Of a stretch of DNA of 64,000 bases, positions 1 through 8,017 are shown piece by piece. A program made the translations under genes and the position numbers. Source of the stretch: Citreicoccus inhibens (GTDB lineage: Bacteria > Myxococcota > Myxococcia > Myxococcales > Myxococcaceae); the NCBI RefSeq assembly GCF_019039035.1, contig NZ_JAHNZT010000001.1, positions 460,049 to 524,048 of the forward strand, read 5' to 3'. Positions within the stretch are counted from its first letter, which is position 1. The number at the start of each line of letters is the position of its first letter. The notes beneath the pieces are model-generated. The model had not been told where the DNA came from. It saw only the letters and a list, made by a program, of their open reading frames with translations, and ran no database searches.

Positions 1-1
1 C

Positions 2-766
2 GAGGTCGACGCGGAGTTCGAGGAGGACGGAGCGCTGGACGTCGCGCCCGCGTCGGAAGCCGCCTCGGCGCCGGAGAAGAAGGAGCTCAAGAAGCTGCCG
101 TACATCGTGGTCATCATCGACGAGCTGGCGGACCTGATGATGGTCGCCAGCCGCGAGGTGGAGACCTACGTGGCGCGGCTCGCGCAGATGGCGCGCGCGG
201 CCGGCATCCACCTGATGGTCGCAACGCAGCGCCCGTCCACGGACGTCGTCACCGGCATCATCAAGGCCAACTTCCCCACGCGCATCAGCTTCATGCTGCG
301 CTCGAAGCCGGACTCGATGACGATTCTCGGAACGGTGGGCGCCGAGGCGCTGCTCGGCATGGGCGACATGCTCATCATGCCGCCCACGAGCGCGCACCTG
401 CAGCGCGTCCACGGCGCCTTCGTGTCGGAGAACGAAATCAAGAAGGCGGTGGACCACCTCCGTGCGCAGGGCAAGCCGGTGTACGACGAGTCCATCCTCA
501 AGCCGCGCGACGAGGACGTGGAGGGCGGAGGCGAGGAGGACGAGCTGTCCGACGAGCTCTACGACCAGGCGCTCGCGGCCGTCAGCGAGATGCGCTCGGT
601 GTCCATCTCCATGCTCCAGCGCAAGATGCGCATCGGCTACAACCGAGCAGCGCGGATGATCGAACGGATGGAGCGAGACGGAATCGTCGGAGCCGCGGAC
701 GGAGCCAAGCCGCGAGAGGTTCTCATCCGAGGACTGGGCGACATGCCGGGCGCGGGAGCGATGTAG
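2..766 (+). CDS. ftsK: DNA translocase FtsK/SpoIIIE, C-terminal part (5' truncated)
   Basis: The reading frame is open from base 2 to the TAG at 766, so only the last 254 residues are present. They hold the Walker B strand (VVIIDELADLMM), the ATQRPS motif typical of FtsK/SpoIIIE motors, the rest of the RecA-like motor domain, and a C-terminal winged-helix gamma domain (about the last 65 residues, with MLQRKMRIGYNRAARMIERM) that in the family reads polar KOPS/SRS sites. FtsK pumps chromosomal DNA through the closing septum and helps resolve dimers at dif. The N-terminal membrane domain and Walker A lie upstream of the window. An acidic linker joins motor and gamma domain. A strong terminator follows. 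Family assignment is certain; the exact paralogue is not. Confidence 0.95.
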   Translation, partial: EVDAEFEEDGALDVAPASEAASAPEKKELKKLPYIVVIIDELADLMMVASREVETYVARLAQMARAAGIHLMVATQRPSTDVVTGIIKANFPTRISFMLRSKPDSMTILGTVGAEALLGMGDMLIMPPTSAHLQRVHGAFVSENEIKKAVDHLRAQGKPVYDESILKPRDEDVEGGGEEDELSDELYDQALAAVSEMRSVSISMLQRKMRIGYNRAARMIERMERDGIVGAADGAKPREVLIRGLGDMPGAGAM

Positions 767-788
767 CCATCAGGCAACGGTCGTCCCC

Positions 789-826
789 ACGGGGGTGCTC
801 CAGACGCAAGTCTGGAGCACCCCCGT
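789..826 (+). terminator. Strong hairpin terminator after ftsK
   Basis: Two perfectly complementary 17-nt arms (789-805 and 810-826) enclose a GCAA tetraloop of the stable GNRA class, and are followed by TTTCATT. It lies 23 bases after the ftsK stop. The rest of the gap to 1033 shows no gene. Confidence 0.85.
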
Positions 827-1032
827 TTCATTGGGTGGACACGCTGAAGGCAAGTGGCTCGCCGTGGAGAGCCCAACCCCCAGTGGGACCGCGCAGGCTG
901 ACGACAACCCAGGAACCAGGCTCCAGGCCCCTGCCCTGGCCACCTCGACCGTGGCGCCGCGCAACCGGACGAACGGTCGCGCCCACCTTGCAGGTTCCCA
1001 AGCGGCCCAGGGTCGCGTAAGGGCGAGGAATC

Positions 1033-2337
1033 ATGGCTGAACGCCTCCTTCTTTTCGCCACCACCGCCCGCGGCACCGAGGACCTGCTGGCCGCCGAGCT
1101 CAAAGACCTCGGCGCGAAACGCATCCGTCAGGACCGCGGCGGTGTCCGATTCCTCGCGTCCCTCGATGAGGCGCTGCAAGTCTGTCTGTGGTCGCGCATC
1201 GCCATGCGAGTCCTCTACCCCCTGGGCGAGTTCGACGCCCCGGGCGCGGAGGGCCTCTACGAAGCCGCCGCGAGCGTGCCATGGGAGGAGCACCTCACCA
1301 CGCACCACACCTTCGCGGTGGACGCGACGCTGAAGGACACCACGCACGCGCACTCGGGCTTCGTGGCGCTCAAGGTCAAGGACGCCATCGTGGACCGCCT
1401 TCGCGAGAAGCTCGGGGCCCGTCCCGACGTGAACACGCGCGACCCGGACGTGAGCGTGGTGGCGCACCTCGTCCGAGACAAGCTATCGCTCTCGCTCGAC
1501 CTGTGCGGCGATCCCCTCCACCGCCGCGGCTATCGCGTGCGCCCCACCGCCGCGCCGCTGAAGGAAACCCTCGCGGCCGCCATCCTGCGCGCGGCCAACT
1601 ACACGGGCGAAGAGGCCGTGGTGGACCCAATGTGCGGCTCGGGCACGCTGCTGATTGAAGCGGGCCTCATCGCACGCCGCCGGGCCCCCGGCATCGCGCG
1701 CAGCTTCGCCGTCGAGCGGTGGCCCGGAATGGGCCCTCGCGCACGCGAACTGCTCGCGGACATGCGCGCGGATGCTCGCCGCAACGAGCGCAAGGTCGAG
1801 GTCCCCCTCTTGGGCTTCGACAAGAGCGACGAGGCCCTGGAGGCCGCCAGCCGCAACGTCAAAGCCGCGAAGCTCTTCGAGGAGATTCGCCTGTCCGAGG
1901 GCGATGCCACCCATCCCCTCCCCGTGCCCGAGGGAGGCGGCCTGCTCGTCACGAACCCGCCGTACGGAGATCGCCTGGGCTCCGGCGGACAGAAGGGCAT
2001 GAAGACCTTCTACTTCAAGCTCGGCGAGTCCCTGCGCTCGCTCCAGGGGTGGCGCCTGTGGGTCCTCTCGGGCAACCCCGCGTTCGAGAGCGCGTTCCAC
2101 CTGCGCCCCATCGCGCGGAGAGACTTGTGGAACGGCCCCATCGAGTGCGAGTTGCTCGGCTACCGCGCCCAGGGCCCGCAGTGGGCCATGGAGCGGGAGG
2201 AGTCGAGACCGCACGCCAACCCCACGCGGAACTCGGGGCCGCGCCCCGCGCGCTCAGAAACGACGCTCGGTCCGGCGCATGAGCCGTCCGATGTTGCTCC
2301 GATGCGTCCACAACATGAGGGTGAAGAGGACGCCTGA
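1033..2337 (+). CDS. THUMP-domain class I rRNA guanine-N2 methyltransferase (RlmL/YcbY N-half type)
   Basis: Predicted SAM-dependent RNA methyltransferase, probably making m2G in 23S rRNA like the RlmL half of E. coli RlmKL. The N-terminal 160 residues look like a ferredoxin-like plus THUMP RNA-binding module. The catalytic Rossmann domain follows, with a SAM-binding loop (VDPMCGSGTLLIEAG, residues about 197-211) and the NPPYGDR catalytic motif near residue 307, which is typical of exocyclic-amine methylation of guanine. At 434 residues it matches the stand-alone RlmL type rather than the fused RlmKL. The start is an ATG shortly after GGGCGAGGAATC. The last 84 bases overlap the convergent plsY on the opposite strand, so the low-complexity C-terminal tail is shared DNA. 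The exact target base is inferred. Confidence 0.88.
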   Translation: MAERLLLFATTARGTEDLLAAELKDLGAKRIRQDRGGVRFLASLDEALQVCLWSRIAMRVLYPLGEFDAPGAEGLYEAAASVPWEEHLTTHHTFAVDATLKDTTHAHSGFVALKVKDAIVDRLREKLGARPDVNTRDPDVSVVAHLVRDKLSLSLDLCGDPLHRRGYRVRPTAAPLKETLAAAILRAANYTGEEAVVDPMCGSGTLLIEAGLIARRRAPGIARSFAVERWPGMGPRARELLADMRADARRNERKVEVPLLGFDKSDEALEAASRNVKAAKLFEEIRLSEGDATHPLPVPEGGGLLVTNPPYGDRLGSGGQKGMKTFYFKLGESLRSLQGWRLWVLSGNPAFESAFHLRPIARRDLWNGPIECELLGYRAQGPQWAMEREESRPHANPTRNSGPRPARSETTLGPAHEPSDVAPMRPQHEGEEDA

Positions 2338-2832
2338 GAGGATGGCGTACTCCTGCGCGCGCGCGGTGAGCACCGCCGTCAGGATGGCGACGATGCCCGC
2401 GGTGAGGGACCCCAGCGAGCTGACTCGCCACTTCGCCACGACGAGCACGTAGACGGCCGCGCCCGCGAGCGCCGCGGTTGGAATCAGCACACACAGCACG
2501 CCGAGCGCGGTGGCCACGCCCTTGCCACCGCGCAGCTTGAGCCACACGGGATAGACATGGCCCAGCACCGCGGCCAATCCCACACCCGCGTGCACGAGCG
2601 GCTCGCCCGGCAACAGGACCCACGCGAGCACCACGGGCAATGCCCCCTTGATCGCGTCGAGCAGCAACACCACCAGGCCCAGCTTCTTGCCGGCCACGCG
2701 AGTGACGTTGGTAGCCCCGATGTTGCCGCTCCCGCTGTCGCGCACGTCCACGCCGCGGAACCAGCGCGTGAGCAGCACGCCAAAGGGAATGGAGCCGGCG
2801 AGATAGCCCAGCAGGACGAGCGCGAGAGTCAC
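2254..2832 (-). CDS. plsY: Glycerol-3-phosphate acyltransferase PlsY
   Basis: Integral inner-membrane enzyme that transfers the acyl group of acyl-phosphate to glycerol 3-phosphate, giving lysophosphatidic acid, the first step of phospholipid synthesis with PlsX. The 192 residues match the family length and contain several hydrophobic helices. The three conserved PlsY regions are visible: the N-terminal GYLAGSIPFGVLL with DSGSGNIGATNV (about residues 9-43), LRGGKGVAT near residue 100, and the C-terminal HRSNIGRL segment. It lies 9 bases downstream of the DUF2752 gene on the same strand, so the two are probably co-transcribed. Its 3' end overlaps the convergent methyltransferase gene by 84 bases. 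No plsX is in the window. Confidence 0.95.
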   Translation of the reverse strand: MTLALVLLGYLAGSIPFGVLLTRWFRGVDVRDSGSGNIGATNVTRVAGKKLGLVVLLLDAIKGALPVVLAWVLLPGEPLVHAGVGLAAVLGHVYPVWLKLRGGKGVATALGVLCVLIPTAALAGAAVYVLVVAKWRVSSLGSLTAGIVAILTAVLTARAQEYAILSGVLFTLMLWTHRSNIGRLMRRTERRF

Positions 2833-2841
2833 GAGAAGGCT

Positions 2842-3273
2842 CTACATCAACCAGTGGGGGAAGCGAGTGTGCACCACCACATACGCGTAGTTGACGAGGA
2901 CGACGACAGGAAGCGCGATGCGCACGGCGGTCCACTCGCGCTCGGTCAGCCGGACCTCCGGGATGGGCAGCTTGAAGACCAGGTGCAGCAGCATCGCCAC
3001 GGCCGCGAGCCCGAACAGCACGGCACACACCGTCCCGAGTGGGTTGGCCTCCCACGCGCCGGAGAAGTTCAGGTGGGCCACGCGGTCCGCGACCCGGGTC
3101 AACCCACATCCCAGGCACGGCCATCCGGTCCGCTGACGCAGCACACAGCCCCAGAACGGAATGAGCTTCGCGACCGGGATGTACCGGGCGATGAGCAGCC
3201 CCAGCAGACCGGTGAGCCCGATCCAATCCAGGTTGCCGAAACGCCGATTCGGAGGAGACAGGGTGACCTTCAT
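2842..3273 (-). CDS. DUF2752 membrane protein
   Basis: A 143-residue protein with about three or four hydrophobic segments. The hallmark of DUF2752 is present: a cysteine pair and arginine in WPCLGCGLTRV around residues 51-61, preceded by another cysteine (WGCVLRQ). The molecular function of the family is unknown; the cysteine motif suggests metal or redox binding, which is inference only. The gene is first in a two-gene unit with plsY (9-base gap), placing it in the inner membrane alongside phospholipid synthesis. It diverges from the DUF4920 gene across about 90 bases. Confidence 0.85.
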   Translation of the reverse strand: MKVTLSPPNRRFGNLDWIGLTGLLGLLIARYIPVAKLIPFWGCVLRQRTGWPCLGCGLTRVADRVAHLNFSGAWEANPLGTVCAVLFGLAAVAMLLHLVFKLPIPEVRLTEREWTAVRIALPVVVLVNYAYVVVHTRFPHWLM

Positions 3274-3362
3274 GCGCGCCGGGCGGGAAGTGTGCGGGAT
3301 GCGCCGCTCGGATGGAAGGGTGCCTTGCCGTGGCCGAGACGATTGGGCTAAGCGAACAGCCC

Positions 3363-3911
3363 ATGAGAACGCTCCGCACTGCCCTGCTGGCCCTGGCCGT
3401 GGTCCCCCTGGTCGCGCTCGCGGAAGACAAGGCGCCCGCCAAGGCCGCCTCCGCAGAGCCTGACTGCCACCACCCCGCGCAAGCAGCCGCGGCCCCTGCG
3501 CCCGCCCCGGCGGCAGCAGGCTGGACGCTCACCCGTGGCGAGGCCCTCAAGGGCGCGCCGGTCGTGAAGCTGGCGGACCTTCTCTCCAAGCCCCAGGCGC
3601 ATGACGGCAAGACGGTCCGCGTCGAGGGGCTCGTCCGCAAGGCGTGCGAGCGCAAGGGCTGCTGGATGGAGCTGGCCTCCGCGAACGACAAGAACCCGGG
3701 CGTGCGGGTGACGTTCAAGGACTACGGCTTCTTCGTTCCGCTGGACTCGGCGGGCGCACAGGCCCGCGTGGAGGGCGTGGTGAAGGTGGCGGACCTCACC
3801 GACGCCCGCGCGAAGCACTACGAGGAGGAAGGCGCTGTCGTCCCGCGTGGCGCGGACGGCAAGCCCCGCGAAATCCAGCTCGTGGCGACGGGCGTCGAGC
3901 TGCGCCGGTAA
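3363..3911 (+). CDS. Exported DUF4920 protein
   Basis: 182 residues when started at the ATG at 3363, which gives a classical signal peptide (MRTLRTALLALAVVPLVALA, cleavage after ALA). An upstream in-frame ATG at 3312 would put 17 residues before it and is less likely. After an Ala/Pro-rich linker, the C-terminal 120 residues resemble DUF4920, an OB-fold-like periplasmic domain: KTVRVEGLVRKACERKGCWMEL is cut across two strands and includes the conserved K-x-C-x-x-K-G-C-W-M region. The C-x4-C pair could bind a metal or form a disulfide. Function unknown. The next gene starts 3 bases after the stop, so the two are probably translated from one message. Confidence 0.82.
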   Translation: MRTLRTALLALAVVPLVALAEDKAPAKAASAEPDCHHPAQAAAAPAPAPAAAGWTLTRGEALKGAPVVKLADLLSKPQAHDGKTVRVEGLVRKACERKGCWMELASANDKNPGVRVTFKDYGFFVPLDSAGAQARVEGVVKVADLTDARAKHYEEEGAVVPRGADGKPREIQLVATGVELRR

Positions 3912-3914
3912 CCC

Positions 3915-4514
3915 ATGGCCCGCAGCTTCAGTATGCGCGGCGTGCAAGGCGCGGCGGATCGCGCCGTGCAGCACGCCCGCGCCTGGTTGTTGGAGACAGA
4001 ACCCGGCTCACGGGTTCACGACGTCCAGCTCGATCCACGCTTCCAGCACCGAGGCGTGGACCTGCTCTGGGAACTGCCCACCGGAGAGGTCCGCGGCATC
4101 GAGGTGAAGGGCGACCGCAACGCGAACCGCCGCCGCTACTTCTTCGAGTTGGTGTCCAACCTGGAGAAGGACACGCCGGGGTGCTTCCTCTACAGCGGCG
4201 CGGACCTGATGGTGTACGTCTTCCTGACCCAGGGAGTACTCCACGCCCTGCCTCTGCGTGCCGTGCGCGAGTGGTTCCTCCCGCGGGCGAAGGACTACGC
4301 CCTCAAGCACGCCTTCACCCAGACAGGCGCCATCCGGTACACCACGGTAGGCGCCGTGGTGCCCGTGCGAGACGTCGCCGAGGGAGTCAGCGGCGTCAAG
4401 CACGTGCCCCTCAAGCGAGCCACCCCGGCGAGTGACGAAGCCACCGCGACCGCCGCGGAGCCCTCCGTCCCAACGGAGCCCGAGCCGGTCGAAAAGCCCC
4501 GCCGCGCCGAGTAG
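3915..4514 (+). CDS. Uncharacterised protein with a possible PD-(D/E)XK nuclease core
   Basis: 199 residues with no named family recognised. Residues about 40-70 read GVDLLWELPTGEVRGIEVKG. This places an aspartate (GVD), a beta hairpin and then E-V-K, the spacing of a PD-(D/E)XK catalytic core (D, then E-x-K on the following strand), followed by a basic stretch (DRNANRRRYFFE). The N-terminal helix (GAADRAVQHARAWLLE) would fit the Glu-bearing helix of that fold. The C-terminal 40 residues are Pro/Glu/Thr-rich and probably disordered. There is no signal peptide, so it is cytoplasmic. It sits 3 bases after the DUF4920 gene, which gives no functional hint. Nuclease activity is inference from motif geometry. 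Confidence 0.75.
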   Translation: MARSFSMRGVQGAADRAVQHARAWLLETEPGSRVHDVQLDPRFQHRGVDLLWELPTGEVRGIEVKGDRNANRRRYFFELVSNLEKDTPGCFLYSGADLMVYVFLTQGVLHALPLRAVREWFLPRAKDYALKHAFTQTGAIRYTTVGAVVPVRDVAEGVSGVKHVPLKRATPASDEATATAAEPSVPTEPEPVEKPRRAE

Positions 4515-4559
4515 CGACAGAGCACGCCGCGGAGCTCCATCCCAGGCACAGCCGAGACA

Positions 4560-4585
4560 TCGCGGCGCCTCGCTTAGCGCCGCGA
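4560..4585. terminator. Bidirectional hairpin between convergent genes
   Basis: Nine-base perfect arms (4560-4568 and 4577-4585, TCGCGGCGC/GCGCCGCGA) around an 8-base loop, in the short gap between convergent genes ending at 4514 and 4599. There is no long T run, so its efficiency is uncertain. Confidence 0.6.
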
Positions 4586-4598
4586 CGCCTCGCCTCGC

Positions 4599-5516
4599 TC
4601 AGTGCGAGTGACGGTGGCGTCGATGCCCAGGGTGCATCTTGTCGTGGGCCGCTTCCAGGCGATCCGCGGTGCGGACCAACTCCAGGAGCGCAGCGCGATC
4701 ATTCTGCTGCTTGAAGACGTGCTCCAGGCGAGGAATCAGGTCCAGGGCGAGGTGCAGCTCGCCCTCCTTCTCAGCCGTCTCCAACAAGTCCTTCGCCCGA
4801 GCAGCAGCCTGCTCGTTGGCCTGGAGATGGATGAGCCCATCCACCGCGAGCAAACGGGTGATGGGCGCGCGAGCAGTATCGCGCGTGATGTTCACGAGGT
4901 CCTGCACCGCGGGCTCGCGCTCTCCCCGAGCCGCACGAGCCACCGCGCGGGAGATGCCCTTCCGGTCCGGGAGGAGGAACTCCTCGAGGTCGGCAAAGGA
5001 CTCCGCGTCCTCCACATGGCCCTTCGCCGCAAGCGACTCCGCGAGCCCATCAAACAGCTCCGCGTCCCGCTCGGTGAACGGAGCCAGGGCCTCCTGGAGG
5101 AAGCCCCCCTTCAGGGCTCCCTTCTCGTCCACGGGGAGCTTGGACCGCAGCGCCTTCATCCGCTCGAAAGCGGGCGCGACCGGCGCATCGGCAACACCCG
5201 CGAGCCGCTGGCTCAACACCGCCATGAGCCCCGCGATGCTCTCGGTCAACTCCACCGGCGAAACCAGATCCGGGGTCCACCGACGCCACAGCTCCACGGC
5301 CGCGGCCACCACGAAATCCTTGAAGGGACCGGTCCCCTTCCACTGAGAACTCCACTGCTGGGCGATGCCCAGGGGATAGGCCGACTCCGCCAGCTTGCGA
5401 AAGTCAGCCTCGCTCATGGGGATGCCGTAGTGCCCGAGCGTGCCCTGCAGGGCCTCCGTCGAGTAGCCCCCCAGGCCCTTCTGCTGCCAGCCCTTGTCCA
5501 CGCGTTGCGTGCTCAC
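4599..5516 (-). CDS. Myxobacterial hypothetical protein, helical, His-rich C-terminus
   Basis: 305 residues, predicted almost wholly alpha-helical, with no signal peptide and no recognised domain. The N-terminal 60 residues (STEALQGTLGHYGIPMSEAD, then FRKLAE) look like a small helical module. The middle and C-terminal parts resemble irregular HEAT/TPR-like helical pairs (for example LAVDGLIHLQANEQAAARA). The last 14 residues are rich in His and Arg (HPGHRRHRHSH), a possible metal-binding tail. It is convergent with the nuclease-like gene and on the same strand as the radical SAM gene, 98 bases downstream of it. Function unknown; the reading frame is solid by codon bias. Confidence 0.8.
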   Translation of the reverse strand: MSTQRVDKGWQQKGLGGYSTEALQGTLGHYGIPMSEADFRKLAESAYPLGIAQQWSSQWKGTGPFKDFVVAAAVELWRRWTPDLVSPVELTESIAGLMAVLSQRLAGVADAPVAPAFERMKALRSKLPVDEKGALKGGFLQEALAPFTERDAELFDGLAESLAAKGHVEDAESFADLEEFLLPDRKGISRAVARAARGEREPAVQDLVNITRDTARAPITRLLAVDGLIHLQANEQAAARAKDLLETAEKEGELHLALDLIPRLEHVFKQQNDRAALLELVRTADRLEAAHDKMHPGHRRHRHSH

Positions 5517-5614
5517 CGCTCGCTCTCCGATGCCAGGGACGCCGCCATCGGCGCCGCAGGGCGCCTTCTAGCGGAAGACGGGGCCAGCATGCACGGACGG
5601 GGTGAACGTCCCCG

Positions 5615-7156
5615 TCAAGCGGCGGACGCGGGCGGACCGGAAGCCGGCACGACGGGCCACTGCGTCGGGTTGCGCCGTCCGTCCTCCACTCGCCGGGCAA
5701 GGTAGGGGACACAGCCTCGCGCCTCGAAGGCCTTCTTCCAGGCCGAGAAGCTCCCCCCCGCCCGCCAGGCATCCATCGCGGCGAGCCCCGCCTCGGGGCC
5801 GCACTGGGCCAGCATGTACTCCACCCAGGCCCAGCGGGCGGAGGTCGGACGAACCTCGGCACGCCCGCGCAATCCGCGCCGCAAGCGCTCCAGCCGATTC
5901 TCCACCTCACGAACCCCGGCGAAGGGAGCCCCATCCAGGGGCGTGTTGCGCTTCGCGACAAAGGGCGCCACACCCAAGGCCACGGGAAGGATGCGCGAGA
6001 GTTCCGTCGTGAAACGGATCAGCTCGTCCACATCCACGTCCTCTTCGTAAGGCAGACCCACGACGTTGTAGACCTTGAGCTGCCGCATCCCCGCCGTGCG
6101 AGCGAACTGAGCAGCCCGGACGATCTGCTCCTCCGAGTGCTTCCGGTCCACAAGGTCCCGCATGCGCTGAGACGCACCATCAGCAGCAACGGTGAGGTTC
6201 GTCGCTCCGCCGCGACGCAGTTGATCCACCAACTCCTGGGTCAACCGGTCTGCTCGCAATGACGAGACACCCACCTCGCGCCCCGAGTCCGCCAGCGTCC
6301 GCAGCAACTCGACAATCCTCGGGTGGTCCGTCACCGCCGCGCCCACGAGCCCCACCCGGCGAGCATGGTCGGGAATCAGCGACAGCACACGCTCGGGAGG
6401 CACGGTCCGCATCCCCCCATTCGTGGTGCGCCGCATGACGCAGTAATGGCACCCACGCGAACACCCCCGCTCCGGCTCGATGAGGAACATCGAGCGCAGC
6501 TCGGTGTGCGGAGTGATGATCTGCGTACGAGCGGGAAGCCGAGCATCCGTCGCCTTCGCGACGTGATACCGAGCGCCGCCTCGCCCGGGGACCAGGAAGC
6601 CAGGGGTGCGCGCCAAGACATCCAACAGCGGCTCGCGATCCATCGACTGCGCCGCATCCAGCAGCACGTGGATGAGGTCGTCCGCCTCCCCCTGAACCAA
6701 GACATCCACGAAGGGCTCAAGCGGATCTGGATTGGAGAAGGTCAGCGGGCCGCCCGCGACCACCAGTGGATGGCGAGCACCTCGCTGCTCTCGGAGCAGC
6801 GGGATCCCCGACAGCTCCAACATCGAGAACAGTCCCGTGAGCTCCAACTCATAGGCCACCGAGAACGCCAGCATCGGGAACTCCGACACCGACGCCTGCG
6901 ACTCCCACGTGAACAGCGGCGTTCGCGTTCGACGGAACGCCTCCACATCATCTGGGAGGAAGACCCGCTCAGCCGTGGCACCAGGCCGAGAATGAATCTC
7001 TCGGTAGATCGCCTGGTAGCCCAGGGAGCTCATCCCCACGTGGTAGGGACTTGGGTAGCAGAGAGCCACCCGGTAGGGCGCCTCCTTGTGAAGCGTGCCT
7101 TGCTCATCCGCAAGCAGCGAGCGGACACGTTCAATCAGCGCGTAGCGGCCCTCCAA
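5615..7156 (-). CDS. B12-binding-type radical SAM protein
   Basis: Radical SAM enzyme of the group with an N-terminal cobalamin-binding-like Rossmann domain (TIGR03960/YgiQ-like). N-terminal signature YRVALCYPSPYHVGMSSLGY and the loop VVAGGPLTFSNPDP are typical. The [4Fe-4S] cluster motif is CSRGCHYC near residue 230, after EPERG. The C-terminal third carries the rest of the TIM barrel (LKVYNVVGLPYEEDVD). I chose the TTG at 7156, preceded by GGGAGGAGCA, because the upstream in-frame ATG at 7252 lies inside or before the preceding terminator and adds junk-like sequence. That gives 513 residues. Substrate unknown; neighbours do not help. Confidence 0.85.
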   Translation of the reverse strand: MEGRYALIERVRSLLADEQGTLHKEAPYRVALCYPSPYHVGMSSLGYQAIYREIHSRPGATAERVFLPDDVEAFRRTRTPLFTWESQASVSEFPMLAFSVAYELELTGLFSMLELSGIPLLREQRGARHPLVVAGGPLTFSNPDPLEPFVDVLVQGEADDLIHVLLDAAQSMDREPLLDVLARTPGFLVPGRGGARYHVAKATDARLPARTQIITPHTELRSMFLIEPERGCSRGCHYCVMRRTTNGGMRTVPPERVLSLIPDHARRVGLVGAAVTDHPRIVELLRTLADSGREVGVSSLRADRLTQELVDQLRRGGATNLTVAADGASQRMRDLVDRKHSEEQIVRAAQFARTAGMRQLKVYNVVGLPYEEDVDVDELIRFTTELSRILPVALGVAPFVAKRNTPLDGAPFAGVREVENRLERLRRGLRGRAEVRPTSARWAWVEYMLAQCGPEAGLAAMDAWRAGGSFSAWKKAFEARGCVPYLARRVEDGRRNPTQWPVVPASGPPASAA

Positions 7157-7197
7157 TGCTCCTCCCAGCCAGGTCGACCCGAGGCTCCATAAACACT

Positions 7198-7243
7198 GCG
7201 GCCCCGGACCGCCACTCCCATGAGGGAGGGCCGCCGGGGCCGC
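7198..7243 (-). terminator. Terminator of the oar-lipoprotein transcript
   Basis: Perfect 10-base outer arms (7198-7207 and 7234-7243, GCGGCCCCGG/CCGGGGCCGC) with an inner CTCCC/GGGAG stem. Read leftwards it is followed by AGTGTTTATGG. It lies just beyond the stop codon at 7268. Confidence 0.75.
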
Positions 7244-7267
7244 AGCAGGCAAGCAATGCCGTTCAGC

Positions 7268-7987
7268 TCACTTCTTGAACGACGGGATCGCCTTCCCAGC
7301 CGCGCACTTCTTCACGGTCGCATCGCAGACCACGTCGAAGTCCGGGTTGACGCCAGAGCCTTCGCCGCACGTATCCGCCGCGTTCGCCGGGTCAGACGCG
7401 TCCAGCGTCGGGTTGCAAGGCGTCGAGGGCCAGATGGCGCGCACGACGTACGTCGACTTGCATCCGTTCTTGATGTAGGTCAGCTCGCCCGTCAACTGCG
7501 TACCAGGGGCGCTCGGAGCGGAGTAAACCCGCACGTTGCTGAACTGGTACGAGATCGACGTGGTCGTCGCCCCATCAATGGCGTTCACCTTCGCCAGGTT
7601 GAAGTCGTTCGCGTTGCAGAACTGGTTCGCGTCGACGTCATTGGTGATGCCGCCCGTGCCCTGCAGATCCGAGTACTTGTTGTTCGGGTCCTTGGAACCC
7701 AGCGAGGCAAGACCACGCGGACGAATCGTCAGCGAGGCCTTGTTCGTGGCGACGTCGTAGAACTTCCAGACGCCCAGGTCCTCTCCTGCAGGGGCCTGCG
7801 AAGACGCATCGCAGGTGATGCCCGCGGCAGTCGGGGTCGGCCCTTCCACCAGGTCGTACTTCCCGAACCAGGGCAAAGAGCCCGAGTCCTGCACCACGCA
7901 ACCCGGCGTCGGCTGGTCCGAGTCACAAGCGGACACGCCCATTCCGATACCGAGCATGACCACTGTCGAAAGAATGTTCTTGCGCAT
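7268..7987 (-). CDS. Lipoprotein encoded with the Oar-like receptor
   Basis: 239-residue predicted lipoprotein. The start was set at the ATG at 7987 because GAGGAAG lies 9 bases upstream and gives a clean signal peptide ending in the lipobox GVSAC. Earlier GTG (8005) and ATG (7996) are possible. The mature part is rich in Asp, Asn, Ser, Thr and Gly, with about eight cysteines, which suggests disulfides and a surface or periplasmic location. No named domain recognised. It begins 30 bases after the receptor stop on the same strand and ends in a terminator, so it belongs to the receptor operon. It is a plausible accessory or surface lipoprotein of the receptor, as SusD-like or other lipoproteins are for other TonB-dependent transporters, but it does not look like SusD. 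Function inferred from context. Confidence 0.85.
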   Translation of the reverse strand: MRKNILSTVVMLGIGMGVSACDSDQPTPGCVVQDSGSLPWFGKYDLVEGPTPTAAGITCDASSQAPAGEDLGVWKFYDVATNKASLTIRPRGLASLGSKDPNNKYSDLQGTGGITNDVDANQFCNANDFNLAKVNAIDGATTTSISYQFSNVRVYSAPSAPGTQLTGELTYIKNGCKSTYVVRAIWPSTPCNPTLDASDPANAADTCGEGSGVNPDFDVVCDATVKKCAAGKAIPSFKK

Positions 7988-8017
7988 GTTACTCATCTTC
8001 CTCACGTGGTCTGGTGA

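Noticed and set aside
7157-7252. ATG start of the radical SAM gene at 7252
   Set aside because: It lies in the terminator of the upstream operon, adds Pro/Gly-rich sequence and has no relatives; the TTG at 7156 has GGGAGGAG directly upstream.
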